Source: Rhodococcus maanshanensis NBRC 100610 (GTDB taxonomy: Bacteria; Actinomycetota; Actinomycetes; Mycobacteriales; Mycobacteriaceae). From it: a DNA stretch of 64,000 nt. The notes under the pieces were generated by a model. It did no database searches. It saw nothing but the letters and a program-made list of their open reading frames with translations, and had not been told where the DNA came from. Position numbers and translations under genes: made by a program. The DNA is taken from the NCBI RefSeq assembly GCF_001894865.1, contig NZ_BCXA01000012.1:1-64000 (forward strand), in the 5' to 3' direction. The first letter of the stretch is position 1. The number at the start of each line of letters is the position of its first letter. This document shows positions 25,365-32,978 of this stretch, one piece after another.

Positions 25365-25390
25365 CTCCTGCCAAGCAGGAGAAGCGTTAA
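25365..25390 (+). other. Right-end hairpin of TnpB element 1 (probable 3' scaffold of the guide RNA)
   Basis: CTCCTGC-CAA-GCAGGAG followed by AAGCGTTAA to the element end. Copy 2 keeps the stem with changed bases. In this superfamily the guide RNA overlaps the tnpB 3' end and finishes just beyond the right end. The adjoining host sequence, starting CGGACGCCCTG, would then be the guide; this is inferred. Confidence 0.5.
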
Positions 25391-26403
25391 CGGACGCCCT
25401 GCTCGGCCAGCTGTTCGGCCAGCTCGTACAGCGCACCGAGGTCGATCCCGTCGGTGAGCGCCGTCAGGTGCAGTCGCGCGACGTCCAACTCGTCGAGGGT
25501 GGCGGCGCTGTCGTCCTGGGCGCGCAGCGTCGCGGCGTACTCGATGGTCTCGGTGAGCAGGCCCGCGAAGTCGGCCTCGGACAGCGAGATCCCGGCGGCC
25601 TCCAGCCCGTCCCGGACCGCGTCCGCGTCAATGGTGCCGTTCGCGGCCTGCGCCATCGTCTTGGTCGGCAGGTAGGCGGTGCCGCTGCGGTTGACGATCA
25701 CCGTGCCGAGCCGGAGGTCGGCGGCCTCCAGTTCCACCACCGCGTCGGTGGTCTCCTGCACGGGCAGCGCCTCGAGCAGCGTCACCAGGTGCACCATCGT
25801 CTCGTCCGAGTGCAGCAGCCGGACCACCCCCTCGGACTGCGAATACACCGGCCCGCCCTTCGCGAGGTCGGCCATCGCCTTCGTCACGTCGAGGAAGCTG
25901 CCGATCCGGCCGGTGGGCGGGGAGTCGACGACGACCTCGTCGTAGATCCGGGCGCCGGACTTGTCCGTACGCACCACGCACTCCTTGATCTTGCCGGTGA
26001 CCAGCACGTCCCGGAGGCCGGGCGCGATGGTGGTGGCGAACTCGATGGCGCCGATCCTGCGCATGGCCCGCCCGGCGAAGCCGAGGTTGTAGAACATGTC
26101 CAGGTACTCGAGGAACGCGTGCTCGATGTCGAGGGCAAGCGCGTAGACCTCGCCGCCGTCGTCGGCCGTGGCGATCTTGGTTTCCTCGGGTGGCAGCGGG
26201 GGCACGTCGAAGAGCTGCGCGATGGACTGCCTGCCCTCGACCTCGACGAGCAGGACCCGTCGCCCGCCCGCGGCGAGCGCGAGCGCCAAAGCGGCCGCGA
26301 CCGTGGACTTTCCGGTGCCGCCCTTGCCTGAGACGAAATGCAGCCGAGCCTTGTCCGCCTTGGCGGGCCACTCGTATACGGGTGCTGTCGCGGGTGCTGC
26401 CAC
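25387..26403 (-). CDS. ArsA/GET3-type P-loop ATPase (Rv3679/3680 pair, first gene)
   Basis: A 338 aa ATPase with Walker A HFVSGKGGTGKSTVAAA (about 22-38), the signature-lysine KGGTGKS form. LLVEVEGRQSIAQLFDVPPLP replaces the usual ArsA switch I, and EVVVDSPPTGRIGSFLDVT is Walker B/switch II. No histidine-rich or cysteine metal site is visible, so arsenite transport is unlikely; a GET3-like targeting or other client role is possible. The GTG start at 26403 is close to a promoter-like TATAGG and may be leaderless. The stop codon TAA is formed with the last bases of the adjacent TnpB element. Confidence 0.88.
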   Translation of the reverse strand: MAAPATAPVYEWPAKADKARLHFVSGKGGTGKSTVAAALALALAAGGRRVLLVEVEGRQSIAQLFDVPPLPPEETKIATADDGGEVYALALDIEHAFLEYLDMFYNLGFAGRAMRRIGAIEFATTIAPGLRDVLVTGKIKECVVRTDKSGARIYDEVVVDSPPTGRIGSFLDVTKAMADLAKGGPVYSQSEGVVRLLHSDETMVHLVTLLEALPVQETTDAVVELEAADLRLGTVIVNRSGTAYLPTKTMAQAANGTIDADAVRDGLEAAGISLSEADFAGLLTETIEYAATLRAQDDSAATLDELDVARLHLTALTDGIDLGALYELAEQLAEQGVR

Positions 26404-26457
26404 CCCCCGAGCCTATAAGTCGCGGGAGCGCGGCGTCGGCCGACTAGGCTCAGCGGC

Positions 26458-26622
26458 ATGAGCGAATTGACTACCTGGGAATATGCCACCGTTCCGCTGT
26501 TGACCCACGCGACCAAGCAGATCCTCGACCAGTGGGGTGGCGACGGCTGGGAACTGGTGTCGGTGCTGCCCGGCCCGACCGGCGAGCAGCACGTGGCCTA
26601 CCTCAAGCGCCCGAAGGGCTGA
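26458..26622 (+). CDS. Small DUF4177-like protein
   Basis: A 54 aa protein starting MSELTTWEYATVPLL and containing QWGGDGWELVSVLPG and VAYLKRPKG. The W-EY-V...GWELVSV pattern is that of DUF4177. It is divergent from arsA1 and ends 6 bp before the RidA gene, so it is co-transcribed. The same small gene is present at this place in related actinobacteria. Function unknown. Confidence 0.85.
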   Translation: MSELTTWEYATVPLLTHATKQILDQWGGDGWELVSVLPGPTGEQHVAYLKRPKG

Positions 26623-26628
26623 TCGCGC

Positions 26629-27087
26629 ATGACGGACTGGACCTCCAGGCTCGCTGAGCTGCGGATCGAGCTGCCCGCGGTGGCGGCGCCGGTCGCGGCC
26701 TACGTTCCCGCGGTACGGACCGGGAACCTCGTGTACACCTCCGGCCAGCTGCCTTTCATCGACGGTGAACTGCAGCAGGCGGGCAAGGTGGGCGGCGCGG
26801 TCTCCGTGGACACGGCGAAGGATGCGGCCCGCACCTGCGCGCTCAACGCGCTCGCCGCGATCGACGCGCTGGTCGGACTCGACTCGGTGGTGCGCATCGT
26901 CAAGGTGGTCGGCTTCGTGGCCTCCGCGGAGGGGTTCACCGGGCAGCCCGGCGTCATCAACGGCGCCTCCGAGCTGTTCGGCGAGGTCTTCGGCGACGCG
27001 GGAGTGCACGCCCGGTCCGCGGTCGGCGTCGCCGAGCTGCCGCTGAACGCGCCGGTCGAGGTCGAGGTCATCGCCGAAGTCCGATAG
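26629..27087 (+). CDS. RidA/YjgF-family protein (Rv3678c-type)
   Basis: A 152 aa Rid-family protein. GNLVYTSGQLPFIDGELQQAGKVG (about 24-47) and VVRIVKVVGFVASAEGFTGQP near 85-105 are typical. The arginine that binds the imine carboxylate in true RidA is not evident, so the canonical enamine deaminase reaction is uncertain. It lies in a probable operon with the DUF4177 gene and the metallo-beta-lactamase, as in mycobacteria. Confidence 0.87.
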   Translation: MTDWTSRLAELRIELPAVAAPVAAYVPAVRTGNLVYTSGQLPFIDGELQQAGKVGGAVSVDTAKDAARTCALNALAAIDALVGLDSVVRIVKVVGFVASAEGFTGQPGVINGASELFGEVFGDAGVHARSAVGVAELPLNAPVEVEVIAEVR

Positions 27088-27208
27088 GGGCGGTATGCCC
27101 GTGCGCGTTCCGCCCGCCGACCGGTGGGCCCGCGCACGGGCGTCGACGGCGGATTCAATCCGCATGCGGCCCAAGGCCCGCGGCGACGACGGGTCGTACA
27201 GTGAGCCC

Positions 27209-27994
27209 ATGACCACGGCACATCCGGCGTACGCCCAGCTGCGCCAGGTCACCCCGATCGCGGCGGTGATGCTGGAGAACAACCCGGGCATGATGACGCT
27301 CGACGGCACCAACACCTGGATCCTGCGGGCGCCCGGCCGCGAGGAATGTGTGGTGATCGATCCGGGTGACGCCGACGAGGAGCACCTGTTGCGGGTGGCG
27401 GCCGTCGGCCCGGTGGCGCTGACCCTGATCACGCACCGGCACGGGGACCACACCGGTGGCGTGGAGCGGTTCGCCGCGCTCACCGGCAGTCCGGTCCGGT
27501 CCGTTGACCCGCGGTTCCGCACGCACACCGACGCGGGCCTGCCGGACGGCGAGCTCATCGAAGAGGTCGGTCTGGCGATCCGGGTGCTGCGAACTCCCGG
27601 GCACACCAAGGACTCGACCTCGTTCGTGATCGAGGGGGAGGGGTCGGTGCTGACCGGCGACACCATCCTCGGTCGGGGCACCACCGTCCTGGACGCCTCC
27701 GACGGCGATCTCGGCGACTACCTGGCCTCCCTGCGTGCGCTCATCGACCTGGGCACGGGCCGCGCGGTGCTGCCAGGGCACGGACCCGACCTGCCGGACC
27801 TGCAGACGGTGGCGCAGCAGTACCTGAGTCATCGCGAGGAGCGACTCGATCAGGTGCGTGCGGCGCTCGAGGTCCTCGGCGCCGACGCCGGCCCTCGTGC
27901 GGTGGTCGAGCACGTGTACTCCGACGTCGATCAGAGCCTGTGGCCGGTGGCCGAGCAGTCGGTGCGGGTGCAGTTGGAGTACCTGCGCCGCTGA
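27209..27994 (+). CDS. Metallo-beta-lactamase-fold hydrolase (Rv3677c-type)
   Basis: A 261 aa MBL-fold hydrolase of the LACTB2/glyoxalase-II-like group. The metal motif THRHGDHTGG (about 77-86) is HxHxDH. Further ligands are in RTPGHTKDS (about 133), LTGDTILGRGTT (about 150) and LPGHGPDL (about 190). ATG 27209 is chosen by the family N-terminus (PGMMTLDGTNTWI near 30). Substrate unknown. It ends before a strong terminator at 28008. Confidence 0.9.
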   Translation: MTTAHPAYAQLRQVTPIAAVMLENNPGMMTLDGTNTWILRAPGREECVVIDPGDADEEHLLRVAAVGPVALTLITHRHGDHTGGVERFAALTGSPVRSVDPRFRTHTDAGLPDGELIEEVGLAIRVLRTPGHTKDSTSFVIEGEGSVLTGDTILGRGTTVLDASDGDLGDYLASLRALIDLGTGRAVLPGHGPDLPDLQTVAQQYLSHREERLDQVRAALEVLGADAGPRAVVEHVYSDVDQSLWPVAEQSVRVQLEYLRR

Positions 27995-28007
27995 GCTCCA
28001 AAGTGAT

Positions 28008-28043
28008 ATGGGTCACAAGACTGCTTGTCTTGTGACCCATTTT
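28008..28043 (+). terminator. Rho-independent terminator after the MBL gene
   Basis: A perfect 14-bp stem (ATGGGTCACAAGAC with GTCTTGTGACCCAT) with loop TGCTT is followed by TTTT. It closes the DUF4177-RidA-MBL operon and insulates the micro-peptide cluster downstream. Confidence 0.9.
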
Positions 28044-28194
28044 GCATTGGCCTACCTGCGCGTTTCGGGCAGGGGGTGCGGATTTCTGTGTAACCGCGCG
28101 TAACGGACGACTAGACATTTGCTACGCCTAACTAATAGCTTGGCGTCCGGCACGGTATGTGTGCCACGTCACAACGCGATGTTAGGAGTTCCCC

Positions 28195-28317
28195 ATGGGA
28201 TCCGTTGAGAACCTGCTCGATGCCAACGGCGCCGGTTTCGGCCTGCTCGACATGCTCAAGCTTCTCCCGCTGATGAAGGCCATCGAGGGCCTCGATTCCG
28301 TCAGCGCGGCGAACTGA
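28195..28317 (+). CDS. 40-residue peptide, tandem micro-protein 1
   Basis: ATG 28195 has AGGAG seven bases upstream. The frame encodes 40 aa: MGSVENLLDANGAGF, a hydrophobic/amphipathic middle (GLLDMLKLLPLMKAIEGL) and an end DSVSAAN. There is no signal peptide and no cysteine. It shares the start (M)xSVxxL with the next two small genes, which have the same size and strand. Codon third positions are GC-rich, as in real genes here. The pattern resembles, by size and layout only, the PorA/PorH channel peptides of corynebacteria, which lack signal peptides and are O-mycoloylated on Ser. No family is recognised. Confidence 0.7.
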   Translation: MGSVENLLDANGAGFGLLDMLKLLPLMKAIEGLDSVSAAN

Positions 28318-28344
28318 CCGACCGATCACGAACTGGAGACGACG

Positions 28345-28458
28345 ATGACCTCTGTCGAGAACCTCACCGAGCTGGTCAACTCGCTGACCACGCTGTTCAC
28401 CGGACTCAACTCGGGCTCGGCCGGCGCCGGTAGCGCGGGCGAGACCCCCAACCCGTAA
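28345..28458 (+). CDS. 37-residue peptide, tandem micro-protein 2
   Basis: ATG 28345 has GGAG six bases upstream. The frame encodes 37 aa: MTSVENLTELVNSLTTLFTG, then a small-residue tail rich in G, S and A ending ETPNP. The SVENL start is identical to peptide 1. Residues 4-22 would form an amphipathic helix; the tail offers several serines. It lies 27 bp after peptide 1 and is presumably co-transcribed. Unknown function. Confidence 0.7.
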   Translation: MTSVENLTELVNSLTTLFTGLNSGSAGAGSAGETPNP

Positions 28459-28501
28459 CGCCGGACCGCCGGCGGCACCCTCGACTTCTAGGAGTATGAC
28501 C

Positions 28502-28612
28502 ATGGGATCTGTTTCCGATCTGGGCGACGTGTTCAAGGCCCTCGTGCCGGTCCTCGGCGACCTGCTGGGCAACCTGGCCGGCGGCTCGCTGAGCCCGGTC
28601 GAGCCCAAGTAG
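28502..28612 (+). CDS. 36-residue peptide, tandem micro-protein 3
   Basis: ATG 28502 lies seven bases after AGGAG; an in-frame ATG at 28496 is too close to that site. The 36 aa product starts MGSVSDLGDVFKALVPVLGD and ends GGSLSPVEPK. It shares MGSV with peptide 1 and has a hydrophobic helix (VFKALVPVLGDLLGNLAG) with a charged end. It is the third of a tandem trio in one transcript, ended by the hairpin at 28640. Confidence 0.7.
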   Translation: MGSVSDLGDVFKALVPVLGDLLGNLAGGSLSPVEPK

Positions 28613-28639
28613 TCCCTGCGCTCCACGCGCACCCCACCG

Positions 28640-28688
28640 ACGGTCGCCGCGCGATCGGTCCATTCCGGCCCGATCCCGCGGCGACCGT
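28640..28688 (+). terminator. Hairpin terminator after the micro-peptide genes
   Basis: ACGGTCGCCGCG pairs with CGCGGCGACCGT (12 bp), with an inner GATCGG/CCGATC stem. No T-run follows. It lies between the third peptide and the LLM gene. Confidence 0.65.
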
Positions 28689-28752
28689 TGCGCATTCGGG
28701 CGGGGGCGACGACTGTTGACATCAGGCGCAGTCGAGACCGAGGAGCGCGGCG

Positions 28753-29655
28753 ATGACCGACTACGGGCGTCCACTGCAGTTCGGCATGTTCCCCACCCCG
28801 GATGCCGACCGGGTCGACGCGATCCTCGACCTCGTCCGGATGGCCGACGAGGAGGGCCTGGATCTCGTTGGCATCCAGGATCATCCGTATCAGAAGAGAT
28901 TCCTGGACACCTGGTCGCTGATGGCCGTCGTGCTCGCGCGCACCACCAGGATCCGCGTGTTCCCCGACGTGGCGAGCCTGCCGCTGCGGCCGCCTGCCGT
29001 GATGGCGAAGGCGGCCGCGAGTCTGGACGTGATCTCGGGCGGACGGTTCGAGCTGGCGGTCGGTGCGGGCGCGTTCTGGCAGGCGATCGGTGCGATGGGC
29101 GGGCCCGAACGGACCCCTGGCGAGGCCGCGGGCGCGTTGACGGAGGCCCTCGACGTCATCCGGCTGATGTGGTCCGGCGAGAAATCGGTGCGCTACGACG
29201 GCGCCCACTACCAGCTGTCCGGCGTGCACCCTGGACCGCGACCCGCCCACGACATCGGACTGTGGCTCGGGGTCGGCGGCCCGCGGATGCTCGGCGTGCT
29301 CGGCCGGGAGGCCGACGGCTGGGTCCCGTCGGTCAGCTACTTTCCGCCGCCGGTGCTGCCCGGCCTGCACGCGCGCATCGACGAGTCCGCGACGGCCGCC
29401 GGCCGCGACCCCGCGGCGATCCAGCGCATCTACAACGTGTTCGGGGCCATCACCGATGGACCGAGCGGCGGGTTCCTCAACGGGCCGGTGCAGCAGTGGG
29501 TCGACGAGCTGACCGGGTTGGTGCTCGAATCGGGCATGGACACCTTCGTGTTCGGCGCCGAGGGCGACGACCCGCACCAACACCGGAAATGGGCGGTGGA
29601 GGTGGTCCCGGCGGTTCGCGAGGCGGTCGCCCGGCATCGAGACATGCCCAAATAG
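28753..29655 (+). CDS. LLM-class (luciferase-like) flavin oxidoreductase
   Basis: A 300 aa bacterial-luciferase-like TIM barrel. LVRMADEEGLDLVGIQDHPYQ near 32-52, TTRIRVFPDVASLPLRPPAVMAK and SGGRFELAVGAGAFW are family blocks. In actinobacteria many such proteins use F420, which is plausible here but not shown. It is upstream of the aminomuconate cluster on the same strand, separated by 60 bp with a palindrome, so it may be independent. Substrate unknown. Confidence 0.85.
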   Translation: MTDYGRPLQFGMFPTPDADRVDAILDLVRMADEEGLDLVGIQDHPYQKRFLDTWSLMAVVLARTTRIRVFPDVASLPLRPPAVMAKAAASLDVISGGRFELAVGAGAFWQAIGAMGGPERTPGEAAGALTEALDVIRLMWSGEKSVRYDGAHYQLSGVHPGPRPAHDIGLWLGVGGPRMLGVLGREADGWVPSVSYFPPPVLPGLHARIDESATAAGRDPAAIQRIYNVFGAITDGPSGGFLNGPVQQWVDELTGLVLESGMDTFVFGAEGDDPHQHRKWAVEVVPAVREAVARHRDMPK

Positions 29656-29663
29656 CTATAGGG

Positions 29664-29679
29664 TGCGAGGAATTTCGCA
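29664..29679. promoter_or_regulatory. Candidate operator before the 3-hydroxyanthranilate cluster (TGCGA-N6-TCGCA)
   Basis: 5-bp inverted arms lie 37 bp before the first gene of the cluster. The half-site TCGCATT recurs as AATGCGA upstream of the LysR gene at 36515. This suits control of both promoters by that LysR protein. Inferred. Confidence 0.45.
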
Positions 29680-29715
29680 TTTGTTCGGCATGGATCGACG
29701 GCCAATCATGGGTCC

Positions 29716-31191
29716 ATGACCACATCGCGCGAAGCCTGGATTCGCAATTACGTGGACGGCGGCTTCGTCGACCCGGACCCGGAGCGAAGTTTCGAGAACC
29801 TCGACCCGGCCACCGGCCGGCTGGTGGCCCGGGTGCACGAGGCGGACATCGCTCTCGTCGACCGCGCCGTGCGATCGGCGCGGCGCGCGCTGGACAACGG
29901 TTGGGCCGACACCCCCGTGCGGGAACGTGCGGCCCTGCTGCGGCGGGCGGCAGACCGGATCGAGGAGCGCTTCGAGGAGTTCGTCGCGGCCGAGATGGCC
30001 GACACGGGTAAGCCGATCACGCAGGCCCGCGAGCTCGACGTGGCCCGCGCGCTGACCAACTTCCGCACCTTCGCGGACGTGGTCGCCGCCGCGGGCCAGG
30101 AGTCGTTTCTCACCGACCTCGCGGGTGGTCGGCAGGCGTTGAACTACGCGGTGCGCAAGCCGTTGGGCGTGGTTGCGGTGATCGTGCCGTGGAACCTGCC
30201 GCTGCTGCTGCTCACCTGGAAGGTGGCGCCCGCGCTGGCCTGTGGCAACGCCGTCGTCGTCAAGCCGAGCGAGGAAACCCCGTCCACCGCAACGCTGCTC
30301 GCGGAGGTGCTGGAGGAGGTCGGACTCCCGGCCGGCGTCTACAACGTCGTGCACGGTTTCGGCCGGGACTCGGCAGGGGAGTTCCTGACGGATCATCCCG
30401 GCATCGACGGCGTCACCTTCACCGGGTCGTCCGCGACCGGCTCGCACGTGATGAAGACCGTGGCGCCGCGGGTCCGGCCGGTCTCCTTCGAGCTCGGCGG
30501 CAAGAACGCCGCCGTGGTGTTCGACGACGTCGACGTCGACGAGGCCCTCACCGGGCTGACCCGGTCGGTCTTCGCCAACACCGGGCAGGTGTGCCTGTGC
30601 ACCGAGCGGGTGTACGTCCAGCGCGGCGTGTTCGACGACATCGCGGCCGGGCTGGTCGAGCGTGCCGAGGGGCTTCGTCTCGGTGCGCCGGCCGACACCG
30701 CGACCACGACCGGTCCGCTGATCTCCCAGGCCCATCGCGAGAAGGTCCGCGACTACTTCGAGATCGCCGAGCAGGCCGGGGCCAAGGTGCTCACCGGCGG
30801 CGGGATCCCCGCGCTCGGCGAGGGCCTCGCCGGCGGCTCCTGGATCGAGCCGACGCTGTGGACCGGGCTGACGAATGCCGATCGCGCAGTGCGCGAAGAG
30901 ATCTTCGGTCCGGTCGCGGCACTGATCCCCTTCGACACCGAGGAGGAGGCGATCGCGCTCGCCAACGACACCGAATACGGACTCGCCGCGGCGGTCTGGA
31001 CGAACGACCTGCGCCGTGGGCACCGCGTCGCGCAGCAGATGCGGGTCGGCATCTCCTGGGTGAACACCTGGTTCACCCGCGAACTCCGCTCCCCGTTCGG
31101 CGGCGCGGGACTCTCCGGGATCGGCCGCGAGGGCGGCGAATCCTCCCTCCACTTCTATACCGAACCCACGAATGTGTGCGTGCAACTGTGA
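29716..31191 (+). CDS. 2-aminomuconate 6-semialdehyde dehydrogenase (aldehyde dehydrogenase)
   Basis: A 491 aa NAD-dependent aldehyde dehydrogenase. VIVPWNLPLLLLTWKVAPAL, the FTGSSATGSHV Rossmann block, FELGGKN (catalytic Glu, about 257) and NTGQVCLCTERVY (catalytic Cys, about 291) are all present. EIFGPVAALIPF lies near 394. It belongs to the hydroxymuconic/aminomuconic semialdehyde group. Its place as first gene before the amino-muconate deaminase, 3-hydroxyanthranilate dioxygenase and ACMS decarboxylase sets the reaction: aminomuconate semialdehyde to 2-aminomuconate. Equivalent to NbaE/AmnC. Confidence 0.88.
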   Translation: MTTSREAWIRNYVDGGFVDPDPERSFENLDPATGRLVARVHEADIALVDRAVRSARRALDNGWADTPVRERAALLRRAADRIEERFEEFVAAEMADTGKPITQARELDVARALTNFRTFADVVAAAGQESFLTDLAGGRQALNYAVRKPLGVVAVIVPWNLPLLLLTWKVAPALACGNAVVVKPSEETPSTATLLAEVLEEVGLPAGVYNVVHGFGRDSAGEFLTDHPGIDGVTFTGSSATGSHVMKTVAPRVRPVSFELGGKNAAVVFDDVDVDEALTGLTRSVFANTGQVCLCTERVYVQRGVFDDIAAGLVERAEGLRLGAPADTATTTGPLISQAHREKVRDYFEIAEQAGAKVLTGGGIPALGEGLAGGSWIEPTLWTGLTNADRAVREEIFGPVAALIPFDTEEEAIALANDTEYGLAAAVWTNDLRRGHRVAQQMRVGISWVNTWFTRELRSPFGGAGLSGIGREGGESSLHFYTEPTNVCVQL

Positions 31192-31234
31192 CTGTGACAT
31201 CGGGAACGACAGTGGACAGGGAGAGTGAGAAGTG

Positions 31235-32005
31235 ATGCCGCTCAACATGATCGATATCGAAGGCCTCTGCGACCGTCTGGACCGCGCCCAGCGGACCGTC
31301 ACTGACACGCCCAGCCTCGCGGACAGCCATGAGGTCGACATCGACGATGCCTACCGGATCCAGAACGCGCTGATCGGCCGCAGGCTGGGCCGGGGCGAAT
31401 CGATTGTCGGGGTGAAGCTGGGATTCACCAGCAAGGCGAAGATGGCCCAGATGGGTGTCTCCGACGTGATCGTCGGGCAGCTCACCGATGCCATGCGCAT
31501 CGAGGACGGCGGCGACGTCGACCTGACCCGGTTCATCCACCCGAAGATCGAGCCGGAGATCGCCTACCGGCTCGCCCGCGACGTGGATCCGGGCGATCCG
31601 GCCGTGGACGTCGTGTCCTGTGTGGACGCGGTCGCGCCCGCGATGGAGATCATCGACTCGCGCTACCGGGACTTCCGCTTCACGTACACCGACGTGGTGG
31701 CCGACAACACCTCCGCCGCCGGCTATGTCATCGGCCCCTGGCAGCGGATGCAGGACGTCGACGACCGCGAGGTACGCCTCGAGGTGGGCGCGGACGCCGT
31801 GCTGGGATCCACGTCGGCGATTCTGGGCGATCCCGTCCGCGCGCTGCACGCGCTGGTCGACATGGCCCGGCGGCGCGCGATCCCGCTGCGCGCGGGGCAG
31901 GTGGTCCTCGCAGGGGCGGCCACCGCGGCGGTCGCGCTGACCGCCGAGGTCGCGCAGTGCCACATCGCCGGTCTCGGCCGAGTCAGCGTGAAGGGGACGA
32001 GATGA
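31235..32005 (+). CDS. 4-oxalocrotonate decarboxylase-like (hydratase/decarboxylase family)
   Basis: A 256 aa member of the MhpD/XylJ-DmpH-XylI family. [17 protein letters not shown] (about 52-68), [12 protein letters not shown] (about 103-114) and a divalent-metal-binding acid set are conserved. The 'GVKxGFTSxAKMxQMGV' block favours 4-oxalocrotonate decarboxylase (2-oxo-3-hexenedioate to 2-oxopent-4-enoate) over the hydratase. Cluster context agrees, since the preceding enzyme product would be 4-oxalocrotonate. The start could be GTG 31232 or ATG 31235; its 3' end overlaps the deaminase gene. Confidence 0.8.
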   Translation: MPLNMIDIEGLCDRLDRAQRTVTDTPSLADSHEVDIDDAYRIQNALIGRRLGRGESIVGVKLGFTSKAKMAQMGVSDVIVGQLTDAMRIEDGGDVDLTRFIHPKIEPEIAYRLARDVDPGDPAVDVVSCVDAVAPAMEIIDSRYRDFRFTYTDVVADNTSAAGYVIGPWQRMQDVDDREVRLEVGADAVLGSTSAILGDPVRALHALVDMARRRAIPLRAGQVVLAGAATAAVALTAEVAQCHIAGLGRVSVKGTR

Positions 32006-32457
32006 CCGACGCCAAGGTGATCGACCGGCTCGCGACACCGCGGGGCCGGTTCCCGCACGTGAAGGTCGCAGGCGATTTCGTCTACGTCTCGGGAACCAGT
32101 TCGCGACGCCAGGACAATACGTTCGTCGGCGTCGAGGTCGACGAGATGGGCACAACCGCGCTCGACATCCGCGCACAGACACGCGCGGTCATCGAGAACA
32201 TGCGCGCCATCCTCGCCGAGGTCGGGGCCGAGCTCGGCGACCTGGTCCAGGTCACCTCGTACCTGGTGTCGATGAACGACTTCGGCGGCTACAACGAGGT
32301 ATACGCCGAACTGTTCGACGAGAACGGGCCGACCCGGACCACCGTCGCGGTGCACCAGTTGCCGCATCCGCACCTGCTCATCGAGATGCAGGGTGTCGCA
32401 TACCGACCCGTCGCTCGCCCGCCGCACCCAACCACCGCATCGGAGGCCCTGTCATGA
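32002..32457 (+). CDS. 2-aminomuconate deaminase (RidA family)
   Basis: A 151 aa RidA/YjgF-fold protein. [20 protein letters not shown] near 24-43 and [25 protein letters not shown] near 80-104 are present. This type hydrolyses 2-aminomuconate to 4-oxalocrotonate and ammonia (NbaF/AmnD). ATG 32002 overlaps the preceding gene by 4 bp and its own stop overlaps the dioxygenase by 4 bp, so the operon is tightly coupled. It is separate in sequence from the RidA protein at 26629. Confidence 0.88.
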   Translation: MTDAKVIDRLATPRGRFPHVKVAGDFVYVSGTSSRRQDNTFVGVEVDEMGTTALDIRAQTRAVIENMRAILAEVGAELGDLVQVTSYLVSMNDFGGYNEVYAELFDENGPTRTTVAVHQLPHPHLLIEMQGVAYRPVARPPHPTTASEALS

Positions 32458-32975
32458 CCCGAGTCCCGCAGACCATCAACTTCCAGAAGTGGATCGCCGA
32501 CAACGAGCACCTGCTCAAGCCCCCGGTGAACAACCAGACCATGGCGCTCGGCAGCGACTTCATCGTCCAGGTCGTCGGCGGGCCGAACCAGCGCACGGAC
32601 TACCACCTGGACCCCTACGAGGAGTGGTTCTACCAGATCAAGGGCGACATCCACGTCGACGTCATGACCGAGAACGGCCCCGAGAGGGTGCACATTCGCG
32701 AGGGCGAGACATGGTTGTTGCCGGGGAATCTGCCTCACTCACCGCAGCGCCCGACCGCGGGCTCGATCGGTCTGGTCATCGAGCGGGTGCGCGAGGAGGG
32801 GACCCTGGAGAAGTTCCAGTGGTACTGCATGAACTGCGACGCGCTCATCTACGAGGTCGAACTGCAGGTCAGGGACATCGTCGCCGACCTTCCCCCGGTC
32901 TTCACCTTGTTCTACGACAGCGTCGACGCCCGCACCTGCGCGAGCTGCGGAACCCTCCATCCGGGCAAGGGGTGA
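32454..32975 (+). CDS. 3-hydroxyanthranilate 3,4-dioxygenase
   Basis: A 173 aa cupin extradiol dioxygenase. It opens 3-hydroxyanthranilate to 2-amino-3-carboxymuconate semialdehyde. [18 protein letters not shown] (about 43-60) provides the first iron His and Glu, and [14 protein letters not shown] (about 84-97) the second His. Two C-terminal CxxC pairs (CMNC and CASC, about 123-161) form the rubredoxin-like iron site of bacterial enzymes. NbaC/HaaO type; normal length. Confidence 0.93.
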   Translation: MTRVPQTINFQKWIADNEHLLKPPVNNQTMALGSDFIVQVVGGPNQRTDYHLDPYEEWFYQIKGDIHVDVMTENGPERVHIREGETWLLPGNLPHSPQRPTAGSIGLVIERVREEGTLEKFQWYCMNCDALIYEVELQVRDIVADLPPVFTLFYDSVDARTCASCGTLHPGKG

Positions 32976-32978
32976 GAC

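Larger units (their letters stand above)
24091..25390 (+). mobile_element. Lone-TnpB element (IS200/IS605-superfamily, IS1341-like), copy 1
   Basis: A 1300-bp element without TnpA. Boundaries come from comparison with copy 2 at 50029 and from the repaired host junction: removing 24091-25390 joins GGTCAT to CGGACG and restores an ATGA overlap between arsA1 and arsA2. The left end, shared from GTGTTTGGCGCGG onward, folds as GGCGC/GCGCC with inner ACTCC/GGAGT. The right end is AGGAGAAGCGTTAA after a CTCCTGC-CAA-GCAGGAG hairpin (25365-25381). There are no target duplications and no terminal inverted repeats, as expected for this superfamily. Confidence 0.85.

Noticed and set aside
24090-25436. 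448-codon antisense frame through tnpB copy 1 (and 408 codons at 50028-51254 in copy 2)
   Set aside because: Antisense to an intact TnpB with all catalytic residues; His/Arg/Pro-rich. Only its last codons, next to the host start, are of interest and are reported as a finding.
25387-26403. Arsenite-efflux ATPase (ArsA) as literal function
   Set aside because: No ArsB, ArsR or metal-binding cysteines; the pair matches the conserved Rv3679-Rv3680 genes, whose clients are unknown.
28008-28040. Possible Crp site (TCACA...TGTGA)
   Set aside because: The half-sites are in reverse order and part of a 14-bp perfect stem followed by T residues; a terminator explains it better.
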